Part shown: piece by piece, positions 19,326 through 27,928 of the stretch
How the letters are laid out: every line of letters begins with the position of its first letter
Position numbering within the stretch: the first letter of the stretch is position 1
Origin: Microcella putealis
GTDB taxonomy: Bacteria > Actinomycetota > Actinomycetes > Actinomycetales > Microbacteriaceae
DNA: 64,000 nucleotides
Direction: 5' to 3'
Assembly (NCBI RefSeq): GCF_004216575.1
Contig: NZ_SGWW01000002.1
Coordinates: 186,001 to 250,000 of the forward strand
Notes under the pieces: generated by a model
Told to the model about the DNA's origin: nothing
What the model saw: only the letters and a program-made list of their open reading frames with translations
Database searches by the model: none
Translations under genes and position numbers: made by a program

Positions 19326-19360
19326 ACGGCCCGTCTCGCGCTCAGCGCGGGGCGGGCCGT
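19326..19360. terminator. terminator between ilvC and the DUF1353 gene
   Basis: ACGGCCCG (19326-19333) pairs with CGGGCCGT (19353-19360), and inside it CGCGCT pairs with AGCGCG across one base. It lies between convergent genes and overlaps the last bases of the minus-strand gene, so it may work in both directions. Confidence 0.7.
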
Positions 19361-20112
19361 TCGCGCAGGTACTCGTCGCGCCACGCGGGCGTCGGCTCGG
19401 CGGTGGGTCGGGGCCCGCGTCGGCCAGACACCAGCCAGACCACGTTCGCGATGACCGTCTCAACGCCCGCGGCCGCATAGGCGCCGGCGACGAGGGGCAG
19501 GTACAGGGCGCCCAGGTAGCTCGCCGCGACCACGAGGCCCACGTCGCGGAGCCAGAAAACGGGGGCGAGGGCGGCGGGAAGAAGCAGCGCGAGCATCCAC
19601 CAGGGGCTCGCGATCACCGCGAGCGGCACCATCGCGACGAGCAGCAGCGCGCCGAGCGCGACCTGCGCGATCAGGGCGCGGCCCCGCCAGCCGCCGTGCC
19701 GTAGCCAGCTCTCGAGCCCGACCGCCGCCCACATGACCCGGGCGCGCAGCAGGTGCACGCCCTCATCGACGAGGGCGATGCGGAAGCGTTCGTCGGCCTG
19801 GCGGCGCCGCGCGAGGCGTTCGGTGGCGGGCGTCTCGAGCACGGCGGTCACCTCCGAGTCGTGCATGACCGCGGGCAGCGTCTGCGGCCCGTAGTTGGCG
19901 ATCAGCCCCCACAGAAACGGCGGCACGGACGCGAAGTCGGTGCTGTTGCCGCTCGTCGGCGGCGCTGACAGATCGTGGGCGGGGATGCGCGTCACCGCCC
20001 CCGAGACCGGCTCACGGTACTGAAAGGCTTCCGCCACCTGGAAGAAGCGGCCCCGGCGGTAGACGAGGGGGAGTGCGGTGAGGGGAGCGCCCTCGGTCGT
20101 CTCGAACGGCAC
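19342..20112 (-). CDS. DUF1353 protein with C-terminal membrane domain
   Basis: 256 residues, GTG start. The first 120 residues match DUF1353, a domain best known from phage proteins: NSTDFASVPPFLWGLI, VMHDSEV and a following DERFRIALVDEGV with the conserved D/H residues. From about residue 125 it continues into three or four hydrophobic helices (ALIAQVALGALLLVAMVPLA; WWMLALLLPAALAPVFWL; LVVAASYLGALYLPLVAGAY), a membrane extension the phage proteins lack. The function is unknown; there are no other phage genes nearby. A TACAGT -10-like hexamer lies about 45 bases upstream. Confidence 0.75.
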   Translation of the reverse strand: MPFETTEGAPLTALPLVYRRGRFFQVAEAFQYREPVSGAVTRIPAHDLSAPPTSGNSTDFASVPPFLWGLIANYGPQTLPAVMHDSEVTAVLETPATERLARRRQADERFRIALVDEGVHLLRARVMWAAVGLESWLRHGGWRGRALIAQVALGALLLVAMVPLAVIASPWWMLALLLPAALAPVFWLRDVGLVVAASYLGALYLPLVAGAYAAAGVETVIANVVWLVSGRRGPRPTAEPTPAWRDEYLRERPAPR

Positions 20113-20184
20113 GGCATCCCCCTTCGCGCCCGGCGCCGGTCACCGTGCGCCCTCGACTGTAGGGGCTTCCCCCGACCAGGCGGC

Positions 20185-20190
20185 TAGGGT
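20185..20190 (+). promoter_or_regulatory. -10 hexamer TAGGGT, leaderless type
   Basis: It ends six bases before the ATG at 20197. Confidence 0.5.
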
Positions 20191-20196
20191 TTTGAC

Positions 20197-20631
20197 ATGG
20201 CCCGCGTACCCGAGGATGACGACGACGCTGCCCTGCGCTGGGACGACGTCGACGACGCGAGCTACGACCTCAGAGGCGAGCCGGCGCGCGACGAGCAGGT
20301 CGCGCCCGCCACAGACACCCGCCTCGATGAGGCTCGGCAGAGCCGCCCTGTCGCAGCCGTCGCCGCCACCGGAGTCTTCGGCGGCGTCTACCTCATGTAC
20401 GTCATCGGCTGGCTGATCGGCGTCGCACAGTTGCCACTGAGCGGCCGCGATCTGCTGCAAGAGATCACGTACCAGTTCGCCGAGTTCTTGGCGATCGTCT
20501 CGCCGATCTTCTGGTTCGTCACGACACTCGTGCTGACGCGCGATGGTTCGGCCGTGCACCGCTTTGGCTGGCTCGCGCTCGGAACCCTTGTGCTCGTGCC
20601 CTGGCCCTTCCTGTTGGGGGTGATCGCGTGA
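20197..20631 (+). CDS. small membrane protein, acidic N-terminus
   Basis: 144 residues. A strongly acidic soluble stretch (about residues 5-45, many Asp/Glu) is followed by three hydrophobic helices (about 52-75, 88-112 and 122-142). I do not recognise a function. The GTGA overlap with the next gene indicates a two-gene operon of membrane proteins. The start is supported by a leaderless-type -10 six bases upstream. Confidence 0.75.
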   Translation: MARVPEDDDDAALRWDDVDDASYDLRGEPARDEQVAPATDTRLDEARQSRPVAAVAATGVFGGVYLMYVIGWLIGVAQLPLSGRDLLQEITYQFAEFLAIVSPIFWFVTTLVLTRDGSAVHRFGWLALGTLVLVPWPFLLGVIA

Positions 20632-20993
20632 GCGAGGATGCTGACACCACGCCGGCGACGGACGCTGAGCCCCGCTTCGGCGCGGCCCGCATCGCCGTTC
20701 TCGTCGTGCTCGGCCTGATCGCTGCCTGGTTCGTCTACGACGGCATCGGCAGCCTGGTGAACCTGCCGCAATTGTTCACCGAGCTGGGGCTCGAGGCTGA
20801 GATTCCGTGGGTGGCACTTTGGCTCGGCGCTGTGCAGGCCCCGGTGATCTTCGCCGCCGCAGCCCTCATCGGCGCGCGTCAGCCCGTTGCCCGCTACGCG
20901 CTGGTCCTGATCGCGGCGCTCGCGGTCATCGCCGCGGCGCGGTTGTCGCTGATCGCCGCAGCGACCGGCGTCATCACGGTGCTGCCGGCGTAA
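20628..20993 (+). CDS. small membrane protein, four helices
   Basis: 121 residues, GTG start overlapping the upstream stop. A short acidic N-terminus is followed by about four hydrophobic helices. No recognised domain. Its last 20 bases overlap the end of the convergent DoxX-like gene. It is probably a partner of the preceding membrane protein. Confidence 0.7.
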   Translation: MSEDADTTPATDAEPRFGAARIAVLVVLGLIAAWFVYDGIGSLVNLPQLFTELGLEAEIPWVALWLGAVQAPVIFAAAALIGARQPVARYALVLIAALAVIAAARLSLIAAATGVITVLPA

Positions 20994-21363
20994 GCCCGAC
21001 CCACAGCACGAGCGCGATGAGCGCCGCCTGCATCACGAGGCGCGGCCAGAACGGCACCGCGAAGACGCCGAACTTTTCGCGCTGCCCCGCCGCATAGGCG
21101 TTGGCGGGGAACACGCACACCAGGAACACGGCGAGCGCGATGCCGGCTGCGGCCCGCGTCGGTTCGACGAGCAGGCCGATGCCCCCGGCGATCTCGGCGA
21201 CGCCGGTGACGTAGACCCAGCCGCGCTTCGAGAAGGGGCGCCCGTGAAAGACCGCCGGCACCATCGCGGCCATGCCGCGAACGACCGTCGGAATGAAGTG
21301 GGTGACGCCGATGCCGATGAAGACGATGGCGGTGATCACACGGGCGAGCTCGACGGGCGTCAT
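20974..21363 (-). CDS. DoxX-like membrane protein
   Basis: 129 residues in four helices: VITAIVFIGIGVTHFIPTVV, YVTGVAEIAGGIGLLVEP, GIALAVFLVCVFPANAYAA and LVMQAALIALVLWVGL. HFIPTVVRGMAAMVP and the VTGVAEIAGGIGLL helix match DoxX/MauE-like proteins. I chose the ATG at 21363 because CAGAAT ends exactly seven bases upstream, the same layout as two other genes here; the ATG at 21372 is possible. The 3' end overlaps the convergent gene by 20 bases. Confidence 0.78.
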   Translation of the reverse strand: MTPVELARVITAIVFIGIGVTHFIPTVVRGMAAMVPAVFHGRPFSKRGWVYVTGVAEIAGGIGLLVEPTRAAAGIALAVFLVCVFPANAYAAGQREKFGVFAVPFWPRLVMQAALIALVLWVGLTPAAP

Positions 21364-21370
21364 GCCCGCC

Positions 21371-21376
21371 ATTCTG
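21371..21376 (-). promoter_or_regulatory. -10-like CAGAAT, leaderless type
   Basis: Seven bases before the ATG at 21363. The same CAGAATGG sequence with equal spacing precedes the genes starting at 37811 and 41638. Confidence 0.4.
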
Positions 21377-21383
21377 CCTGCGA

Positions 21384-21389
21384 TACCCT
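21384..21389 (+). promoter_or_regulatory. candidate -10 (TACCCT) of serA
   Basis: TACCCT on the plus strand would give a leader of about 83 bases before the serA GTG. There is no good -35. It lies back to back with the DoxX-like gene promoter. Confidence 0.35.
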
Positions 21390-21478
21390 GAATACACCGG
21401 TCGCCCCCGATGGTGTGCGGCGACGACGTCACCCCTGTCGCGCCTCTCCCGCGTCGCCCCGCGTCATAAGGATTCTCT

Positions 21479-23071
21479 GTGCCCAAGCCGGTCGTACTGC
21501 TCGCTGAAACGCTGTCCCCTGCCACGGTCGACGCCCTCGGGCCCGACTTCGACATCCGCCACGTCGACGGCACCGACCGCCCGGCGCTGCTCGCGGCGCT
21601 TGCCGAGGCGCACGCCGTGCTGATTCGCTCGGCCACCCAGATGGACGCCGAGGCGATCGCCGCTGGCCCCCAGCTGAAGGTCATTGCCCGTGCGGGCGTC
21701 GGCCTCGACAACGTTGACGTGAAGGCGGCCACGACCGCCGGCGTGATGGTCGTGAACGCCCCGACCTCGAACGTCATCTCGGCCGCCGAGCTTGCCATCA
21801 CCCACCTGCTTGCGCTCGCGCGCCACCTCCCGGCCGCCGACGCCTCGATGAAGGACGGCCAGTGGAAGCGCAGCGCCTTCACCGGCGCCGAGCTCTACGA
21901 GAAGACCGTCGGCATCGTGGGTCTTGGCCGCATCGGCACTCTCGTCGCCGAGCGCCTCGCGGGCTTCGGCGTCGAGCTCATCGGCTACGACCCCTTCGTG
22001 CCGCCGGCCCGCGCCCAGCAGCTGGGCGTGCAGCTCGTCACGCTCGACGAGCTGATGCAGCGCAGTGACTTCATCACGATCCATATTCCGAAGACGCCCG
22101 AGACGACGAACCTGATCGGCGCCGAGCAGTTCGCGCTCGCGAAGCCGACCTTGCGCATCGTCAACGCGAGCCGCGGCGGCATCATCGACGAGGATGCGCT
22201 TGTCACCGCCCTCACGGAGGGCCAGATCGCAGGCGCCGGCCTCGACGTCTTCGTGAGCGAGCCGCCGACGGGGTCGCCGCTTCTCGGCGCCCCGCGCATC
22301 CAGCTCACCCCGCACCTGGGCGCCTCAACGGACGAGGCGCAAGAGAAGGCGGGCGTCTCGGTCGCCAAGTCGGTGCGCCTCGCGCTCGACGGCGAACTCG
22401 TGCCCGACGCGGTCAACGTCGCCGGCGGCGTCATCGACCCGAGTGTGCGCCCCGGCATCCCGCTCATGGAGAAGCTCGGCCAGGTCTTCGCCGCGCTCGC
22501 CGACCACTCGTTCGCCGCGATCGACGTCGAGGTGCGCGGCGAGATCGTCGCCCACGACGTGGGGGTGCTGAAGCTCGCCGCCCTCAAGGGTGTCTTCGGC
22601 CGCATCTCGAGCGAGCAGGTCAGTTACGTGAATGCCCCGCTGCTCGCCGAGCAGCGCGGTGTCACGGTGCGACTCGTGACCGACGCGGTCAGCGACGAGT
22701 ACCGCAACCTGCTCACCATTCGTGGCACGCTTGCCGACGGCTCGCAGCTGTCGGTGTCCGGCACGCTCGTCGGCGCCAAGCAGGTGCAGAAGATCGTCGA
22801 GATCAACGGCTACGACGTCGAGGTGCCGATGGCCGAGCACCTCATCGTCATGCTGTACACCGACCGGCCCGGCATCGTCGCGGTCTACGGCAAAGAGTTC
22901 GGCGACGCCGCGATCAACATTGCCGGCATGCAGATTGCCCGCCACACCGCGGGTGGCCCGGCGCTCAGCGTGCTGACGGTCGACTCGCGGGTTCCCGACG
23001 ACCTGCTCGAGCGCGTGCGGGTTGCCATCGACGCTGACGTCGTGCAGGCGATCACGATCGTCGAGCAGTAG
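21479..23071 (+). CDS. serA: D-3-phosphoglycerate dehydrogenase
   Basis: 530 residues, the long form with an intervening domain and a C-terminal ACT domain. It is the first step of serine synthesis, oxidising 3-phosphoglycerate with NAD+. The nucleotide-binding motif is VGIVGLGRIGTLVAERL (about residues 140-156). NASRGGIIDEDAL and TPHLGASTDEAQ contain the catalytic Arg/Glu/His region. The ACT segment near residues 455-530 (IVMLYTDRPGIVAVYGKEFG) gives serine feedback. GTG start with AAGGA about eight bases upstream. Confidence 0.97.
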   Translation: MPKPVVLLAETLSPATVDALGPDFDIRHVDGTDRPALLAALAEAHAVLIRSATQMDAEAIAAGPQLKVIARAGVGLDNVDVKAATTAGVMVVNAPTSNVISAAELAITHLLALARHLPAADASMKDGQWKRSAFTGAELYEKTVGIVGLGRIGTLVAERLAGFGVELIGYDPFVPPARAQQLGVQLVTLDELMQRSDFITIHIPKTPETTNLIGAEQFALAKPTLRIVNASRGGIIDEDALVTALTEGQIAGAGLDVFVSEPPTGSPLLGAPRIQLTPHLGASTDEAQEKAGVSVAKSVRLALDGELVPDAVNVAGGVIDPSVRPGIPLMEKLGQVFAALADHSFAAIDVEVRGEIVAHDVGVLKLAALKGVFGRISSEQVSYVNAPLLAEQRGVTVRLVTDAVSDEYRNLLTIRGTLADGSQLSVSGTLVGAKQVQKIVEINGYDVEVPMAEHLIVMLYTDRPGIVAVYGKEFGDAAINIAGMQIARHTAGGPALSVLTVDSRVPDDLLERVRVAIDADVVQAITIVEQ

Positions 23072-23082
23072 CCGCGCGAGCG

Positions 23083-23667
23083 CTACTGCGAGCCGCTCCA
23101 GGGAGCGGGCACGAGCATCCAGAGAACGACCGTGTCGTCGTCGGAGTCGTTGCGCCACGTGTGCGGCTCACGGCCGGGAAAGGTCATGGTGTCGCCCGCG
23201 GCCAGCTCGTGCCAGTCGTTGCCGAGCCGGAACCGCAGGGCGCCCGACAGCACGTGCAGTACCTCGACGTCGCAGTTGACGGTGTAGGGGTCGCCGCCGC
23301 CGCTCGCGCCCGGCTGCATGACCGAGCGGATGATCTGCACGCGCCCCTGCCCCCGCGGGGTCAGGAGGCGCTCGATGACGTCAGACCCGCCCATGTTGAT
23401 GAGCGGAGCGTCGTCGAGAGGGATCAGGTCGCTCTCGATCGTCTCAAAGAGGTCGCCGACCGGCAGCGAGAGCACCTGACAGATGGTGATGAGCGTTGAG
23501 ACGCTGGGGGAGGTCTCGTCGCGCTCGACGCGGCTGAGGAAGCCCCGGGTGAGGCCGGATGCTTCGGCGACCTGGGCGACGGTGAGGCCCTGTGCGAGGC
23601 GTGAGGCGCGCAGCTTGGCGCCGATGCGCACCGGTTCGCGACTCGCTCGGGGATGCACGGGCTTCAT
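23083..23667 (-). CDS. XRE-family regulator with cupin domain
   Basis: 194 residues. The N-terminal helix-turn-helix (about residues 17-70; [20 protein letters not shown] then [18 protein letters not shown]) is followed by a cupin sensor domain (about 110-190; [34 protein letters not shown]). Such regulators often control polyamine, amino-acid or putrescine metabolism. The gene is divergent from an agmatinase-like gene, which it probably regulates together with itself. Ribosome site AGGAGG; possible -10 TACAGT (23689-23694) on the minus strand. Confidence 0.9.
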   Translation of the reverse strand: MKPVHPRASREPVRIGAKLRASRLAQGLTVAQVAEASGLTRGFLSRVERDETSPSVSTLITICQVLSLPVGDLFETIESDLIPLDDAPLINMGGSDVIERLLTPRGQGRVQIIRSVMQPGASGGGDPYTVNCDVEVLHVLSGALRFRLGNDWHELAAGDTMTFPGREPHTWRNDSDDDTVVLWMLVPAPWSGSQ

Positions 23668-23689
23668 GCTGCGACCTCCTCAGCTTTTA

Positions 23690-23733
23690 CTGTAGTGCCG
23701 CGCAGTGACGTTTACCTACAGGCATCAATTGAT
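23690..23733. promoter_or_regulatory. candidate operators in the XRE/agmatinase intergenic region
   Basis: CTGTAG (23690-23695) and CTACAG (23716-23721) are inverted, and each has TTTAC next to it as a direct repeat. ATCAATTGAT (23724-23733) is a perfect 10-base palindrome next to the agmatinase -10. All lie within the 78 bases between the divergent genes, so they are natural binding sites for the XRE-cupin protein. Confidence 0.45.
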
Positions 23734-23739
23734 TACTCT
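23734..23739 (+). promoter_or_regulatory. -10 hexamer TACTCT, leaderless type
   Basis: It ends six bases before the ATG at 23746 and is directly abutted by the palindrome ATCAATTGAT. Confidence 0.5.
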
Positions 23740-23745
23740 TGTGGC

Positions 23746-24693
23746 ATGAGCCCCGAGCCCATCGGCCCCGTCGACGCCAGCACGCGACCCCGCTTCGCCG
23801 ACATCGCGACCTTCGCGCGTTTGCCGCGGCTCGACCAGGTCGAGCACGCCGACATCGCGGTCGTCGGGGTGCCGTTCGACTCGGGCGTGAGCTACCGCCC
23901 CGGCGCACGCTTCGGGCCCGCCCACGTGCGCGAGGCGAGCCGCCTGCTGCGCCCGTACAACCCCGCCCAAGATGTGCACCCCTTCGCCGTGCAGCAGGTC
24001 GTCGACGCGGGCGACATCGCCGCCAACCCCTTTGACATCACCGAGGCGGTCGCCGCGGTCGAGACCGCCGCGCGCGAACTCACCGAGAACGGCACGCGAC
24101 TCGTCACGATCGGGGGCGACCACACGATCGCGCTGCCGCTCTTGCGGGTGGCCGCCGAGCGCGCCGGCGGCCCTGTCGCCGTCGTGCACTTCGACGCCCA
24201 CCTCGACACGTGGGACACCTACTTCGGCGCGCCCGTCACGCACGGCACTCCCTTCCGGCGCGCCAGCGAGGAGGGCCTGATCGACCAGGAGGCGAGCCTC
24301 CACGTCGGCATTCGTGGCCCCCTCTACGGCAAGGACGACCTGCGCGACGACGAGCGCCTGGGCTTCGCCATCATCAGCTCGGTCGATCTCGAAACGGAGG
24401 GCCTGCCGCGCGCGATCGAGCGCATGCACGCCCGCCTCGGCGACCGGCCGGTGTATGTCTCGATCGACATCGACGTGCTCGACCCGGCCCACGCGCCCGG
24501 CACCGGCACGCCCGAGGCCGGCGGCCTCACGAGCCGCGAGCTGCTCGCCATGGTGCGCGCACTCGGCGAACACCGCCTGGTGGGCGCCGACGTCGTCGAG
24601 GTGGCGCCGGCCTACGATCACGCCCAGCTGACGGCGGTCGCCGCATCGCACGTGGCCTACGAGCTGATCAGCGCCATGGGAAACAGGCACTGA
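23746..24693 (+). CDS. speB: agmatinase / ureohydrolase family protein
   Basis: 315 residues. Arginase-family Mn2+ ligands are visible: [10 protein letters not shown] (His), FDAHLDTWD (Asp-X-His-X-Asp) and [19 protein letters not shown] (Asp-X-Asp). Agmatinase makes putrescine and urea from agmatine; guanidinobutyrase or related activity is possible, since sequence alone separates these poorly. An extended upstream frame is rejected because the -10 six bases before this ATG and the family N-terminus agree. Divergent from its likely regulator. Confidence 0.88.
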   Translation: MSPEPIGPVDASTRPRFADIATFARLPRLDQVEHADIAVVGVPFDSGVSYRPGARFGPAHVREASRLLRPYNPAQDVHPFAVQQVVDAGDIAANPFDITEAVAAVETAARELTENGTRLVTIGGDHTIALPLLRVAAERAGGPVAVVHFDAHLDTWDTYFGAPVTHGTPFRRASEEGLIDQEASLHVGIRGPLYGKDDLRDDERLGFAIISSVDLETEGLPRAIERMHARLGDRPVYVSIDIDVLDPAHAPGTGTPEAGGLTSRELLAMVRALGEHRLVGADVVEVAPAYDHAQLTAVAASHVAYELISAMGNRH

Positions 24694-24712
24694 CGAGCGC
24701 TCAGAAACGTTT

Positions 24713-24718
24713 TACCCT
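24713..24718 (+). promoter_or_regulatory. -10 hexamer TACCCT, leaderless type
   Basis: It ends six bases before the ATG at 24725. The intervening six bases are the motif GGATGC. Confidence 0.5.
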
Positions 24719-24724
24719 GGATGC

Positions 24725-25087
24725 ATGACTGACGTCACTCCGAACGCATCCGTTCTCGATCGGGTCAGCTCGGCCGCGCCCGCGATCGCCCTCATCGGTC
24801 TGGGCCTCGTCGCGGCGCTGCCGGTGCTCAGTCAGGCGCTGTTCATCGTGCCGGTCGCCGGCCCCACACCCTTCCTCGCGGGCGTCGGCACGGTCTTCGC
24901 TCTGCTCGGCATCGTCGCCGCCTTGGCTGCGCTCGTCGGCGGAGTCATTACGGTCGAACGGCATCCGCGATTCCAACTCGTCGGTGCGGGCGCCGCACTC
25001 GTCGGGGGAGTGTGGCTGACCCACCTCATCGTCGAGCAGGCCGGCATCGGCGCGTTCGGCGCACTGCAACGGGTGAGCGGCTTTTAG
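24725..25087 (+). CDS. small membrane protein, three helices
   Basis: 120 residues with helices at about residues 19-40, 50-75 and 84-105. No recognised family. It has its own leaderless-type promoter and is followed by a strong terminator, so it is a single-gene unit. Confidence 0.7.
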   Translation: MTDVTPNASVLDRVSSAAPAIALIGLGLVAALPVLSQALFIVPVAGPTPFLAGVGTVFALLGIVAALAALVGGVITVERHPRFQLVGAGAALVGGVWLTHLIVEQAGIGAFGALQRVSGF

Positions 25088-25122
25088 GCGCTGCGCTTGC
25101 AGCGTGAGCCGCGCACACGACA

Positions 25123-25156
25123 ACGGCGCCGGCCCCTCGCGGGGAACCGGCGCCGT
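25123..25156. terminator. strong bidirectional hairpin
   Basis: ACGGCGCCGG (25123-25132) pairs with CCGGCGCCGT (25147-25156), with CCCC/GGGG (25133-25136/25141-25144) inside and a TCGC loop. It lies between convergent genes. There is no T-run, as is common in high-GC actinobacteria. Confidence 0.75.
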
Positions 25157-25213
25157 CGTTGTGTGTGATCGGGATGCTCAGATGGCGTCCGTGACGGACG
25201 CGAACGTCGCGAC

Positions 25214-25474
25214 TTACGCGACGGGCGGGTCGTCAATCGACGACTCGCGGCGGGTGACACGCTCACCGCTCGCCGGGTCAACGCCCGAACGCTCGGTGGT
25301 GACGGCCGAACGGCGACGCATCATCAGGGCAACGCCGATGATGACGGTGATCACGCCGGCGCCCATCAGGATGTATCCGATCGTCAAGAGCTCAACGCCC
25401 TCGACAGCAACGTTGATCGCGAACGCGAGAATCGCGCCGACAACGAACAGGAAGATACCGAAACCAATGCTCAT
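25214..25474 (-). CDS. DUF6458 family membrane protein
   Basis: 86 residues with two helices: GFGIFLFVVGAILAFAINV and LLTIGYILMGAGVITVIIGV, followed by MMRRRS and an acidic, Arg-containing tail. The pattern (IGFGIFL...AFAINV...GYILMGAG) is that of DUF6458, a small actinobacterial membrane protein of unknown role. Ribosome site AAAGGA. Single gene. Confidence 0.82.
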   Translation of the reverse strand: MSIGFGIFLFVVGAILAFAINVAVEGVELLTIGYILMGAGVITVIIGVALMMRRRSAVTTERSGVDPASGERVTRRESSIDDPPVA

Positions 25475-25599
25475 GACACTGACGTCCTTTCTCGGATGAC
25501 TCGGTGGCGAGTCTGACCCTGGTGCGGGCCGTGCAGAAAGTTAGCGTTTCCTGGATGCTCCGCGAAAGCCCCCACGGGCATCCTGCCCCCCAAAGGCGG

Positions 25600-25605
25600 T
25601 AGCCT
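25600..25605 (+). promoter_or_regulatory. candidate -10 (TAGCCT) of leuB
   Basis: TAGCCT would give a leader of about 115 bases before the leuB GTG. It overlaps a 6-base-pair hairpin (GGCGGT 25595-25600 with ACCGCC 25609-25614). No other feature is seen in 25475-25727. Confidence 0.35.
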
Positions 25606-25727
25606 GAGACCGCCGGATGCCCGCAATTGAGCGGAAAACACGGCCATCCTGGGAATCACCTGGTATGTCCCTCATTCGGGGGACACGGCCCGGTTCTCGA
25701 CGCTTTCCGACCCCGCGAGGAGACCCC

Positions 25728-26786
25728 GTGACGCGCACGCTCGACCTGGCCGTGATTCCCGGCGATGGGATTGGCCCCGAAGTGATCGGGGAGGCATTGA
25801 CCGTCATGCGGGCGGCCGTCGGCGAGAGCCTCGAGGTGCGCGAAACGCACTACCCGCTGGGGGCGAGCCACTACCTCGCGACGGGAGAGATCCTGTCGGA
25901 CGACACCCTCGCGGCGCTCGGCCAGCACGACGCGATTCTGCTCGGAGCGGTCGGCGGCGACCCCCGCGACCCGACGCTCGCCGGCGGCATCATCGAGCGG
26001 GGCCTGCTGCTGAAACTGCGCTTCGCGCTCGATCACCACGTCAACCTGCGCCCCACCCGCCTCTACCCGGGCGTCAGCTCGCCGCTCGCGAGCCCCGGCG
26101 ACATCGACTTCGTCGTCGTGCGCGAGGGAACAGAGGGCCCGTACGTCGGTAACGGCGGCGCGATCCGCGTCGGAACGCCCCACGAGGTGGCCAACGAGAC
26201 CAGCGTGAACACGGCATACGGCGTCGAGCGCGTCGTGCGCTTCGCCTTCGCCGAAGCCGAGCGCCGCCGCAAGAAGCTCACCCTCGTGCACAAGACCAAC
26301 GTGCTCGTCCACGCCGGTTCGCTCTGGCAGCGCACCGTCGACCGCGTCGCGGCCGAGCACCCCGAGGTGAGGGTCGACTACTTGCACGTCGACGCGACGA
26401 TGATCTTCCTCGTCACTGACCCGGCCCGCTTCGACGTCATCGTCACCGACAACCTCTTCGGCGACATCGTCACCGACCTGGCGGGCGCCGTCGGAGGCGG
26501 CATCGGCATCGCCGCTTCGGGCAACCTCGACCCGTCCGGCGCGCACCCGTCGATGTTCGAACCTGTGCACGGCTCGGCGCCGGACATTGCGGGCCGCGGC
26601 ATCGCCGACCCCACCGCCGCCATTCTGTCTGCCGCGCTCCTGCTGCGGCACACCGGTCACCCCGAGGCGGCCGAGCGCATCGAACGCGCCGTCGAGGCCG
26701 ACCTCGCGAGCCGAAGCGGCGCCGAGGCCCGCTCGACGGAGGCGATCGGAGCATCCATTGCCGCCGCCGTGCGGCAGTACTCTTGA
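25728..26786 (+). CDS. leuB: 3-isopropylmalate dehydrogenase
   Basis: 352 residues from the GTG with ribosome site GAGGAG; the frame is open further upstream but the family begins here ([14 protein letters not shown]). NAD+-dependent oxidative decarboxylation of 3-isopropylmalate in leucine synthesis. [33 protein letters not shown] and the metal-binding [13 protein letters not shown] are visible; [17 protein letters not shown] is the adenine-binding loop. No leuA, leuC or leuD is present in the window. Confidence 0.96.
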   Translation: MTRTLDLAVIPGDGIGPEVIGEALTVMRAAVGESLEVRETHYPLGASHYLATGEILSDDTLAALGQHDAILLGAVGGDPRDPTLAGGIIERGLLLKLRFALDHHVNLRPTRLYPGVSSPLASPGDIDFVVVREGTEGPYVGNGGAIRVGTPHEVANETSVNTAYGVERVVRFAFAEAERRRKKLTLVHKTNVLVHAGSLWQRTVDRVAAEHPEVRVDYLHVDATMIFLVTDPARFDVIVTDNLFGDIVTDLAGAVGGGIGIAASGNLDPSGAHPSMFEPVHGSAPDIAGRGIADPTAAILSAALLLRHTGHPEAAERIERAVEADLASRSGAEARSTEAIGASIAAAVRQYS

Positions 26787-26815
26787 GCAACACCGCTCGA
26801 TCGACGAGGACCGCC

Positions 26816-27928
26816 ATGACCAACCTCCTGCCCCTGGCTCCGAAGAACCTTGAGTTCGCCGTCACGCGAAACGAGAGCGCGGCAGACGCGTCGAAGCGGG
26901 AGGAGATTCTTGCGAACCCCGGCTTTGGTCAGCACTTCACCGACCACATGGTCGACATCTGCTGGAGCGAGTGGGGCGGCTGGCACCGCCCGCGCGTGCA
27001 GCCCTACGGCCCGATCTCGCTCGACCCGTCGGCCGCGGTGCTGCACTACGGGCAAGAGATTTTCGAGGGCCTGAAGGCATACCGTCACGCCGACGGCTCG
27101 ATCTGGTCGTTCCGCCCCGACGCGAACGCCCGCCGTCTTCAGCGCTCGGCGAAGCGCATGGCGCTGCCCGAGCTGCCGGTCGACTACTTCCTCGAGTCGC
27201 TGCGCCAGCTCATCGCGGTTGACGGCGACTGGGTGCCGAGCGCGCCCGAGACCAGCCTGTACCTGCGCCCCTTTATGTTCGCGAAAGAGGCGTTCCTCGG
27301 CGTGCGGCCGGCGAAGAAGTTCAACTACTACGTGATCGCTTCGCCCGCGGGTGCCTACTTCACCTCCGGCCCGGCACCCGTTTCGATTTGGCTGTCGACG
27401 CACTACTCGCGCGCCGGCCGGGGCGGCACGGGCGCGGCAAAAACCGGGGGCAACTACGCCGCCTCCCTCGTCGCGCAGGCCGAGGCCGCCGAGCACGGCT
27501 GCCAGCAGGTGCTCTTCCTCGACTCGGTCGAGCAGAATTACCTCGAAGAGCTCGGCGGCATGAACGTCGTGCTCGTCTACAAAGACGGCACGCTGGTGAC
27601 CCCGCAGAGCGACTCGATTCTCGAGGGCATCACGCGCGACTCGATCCTCCAGCTGGCCGAAGACCGCGGCCACCGTGTCGAGCGTCGCGCCGTCGAGCTC
27701 GACGAGTGGAAGGCCGGCTACGCCTCGGGCGACATCGTCGAAGCGTTCGCATGCGGCACCGCTGCCGTCGTCACGCCGATCGGCATGCTGAAGGGCGACG
27801 GCTTCGAGATCGGCAGCGCCGACGCGACGCCCGGCGCGCTCACCATGGAGCTGCGTCAGGCGCTCACCGACATCCAGTACGGCCGGGCCGACGACCCGCA
27901 CGGCTGGATGCACCGCCTGGACAGCTGA
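26816..27928 (+). CDS. ilvE: branched-chain amino acid aminotransferase
   Basis: 370 residues, fold type IV PLP enzyme, the last step of valine, leucine and isoleucine synthesis. The start ATG has GAGGA seven bases upstream. HYGQEIFEGLKAYRH, LYLRPFMF and KTGGNYAASLVAQAEA (pyridoxal-phosphate region) are typical, as is EELGGMNVVLVYKDGTLVTP with ILEGITRDSILQLA. Twenty-nine bases follow leuB, so the two are probably co-transcribed. Confidence 0.96.
   Translation: MTNLLPLAPKNLEFAVTRNESAADASKREEILANPGFGQHFTDHMVDICWSEWGGWHRPRVQPYGPISLDPSAAVLHYGQEIFEGLKAYRHADGSIWSFRPDANARRLQRSAKRMALPELPVDYFLESLRQLIAVDGDWVPSAPETSLYLRPFMFAKEAFLGVRPAKKFNYYVIASPAGAYFTSGPAPVSIWLSTHYSRAGRGGTGAAKTGGNYAASLVAQAEAAEHGCQQVLFLDSVEQNYLEELGGMNVVLVYKDGTLVTPQSDSILEGITRDSILQLAEDRGHRVERRAVELDEWKAGYASGDIVEAFACGTAAVVTPIGMLKGDGFEIGSADATPGALTMELRQALTDIQYGRADDPHGWMHRLDS

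Noticed and set aside
27388..27927. Longer start for the membrane gene before fdxA.
   Set aside because: The extra part overlaps ilvE in another frame; the TGATG junction at 27928 is typical of this genome.
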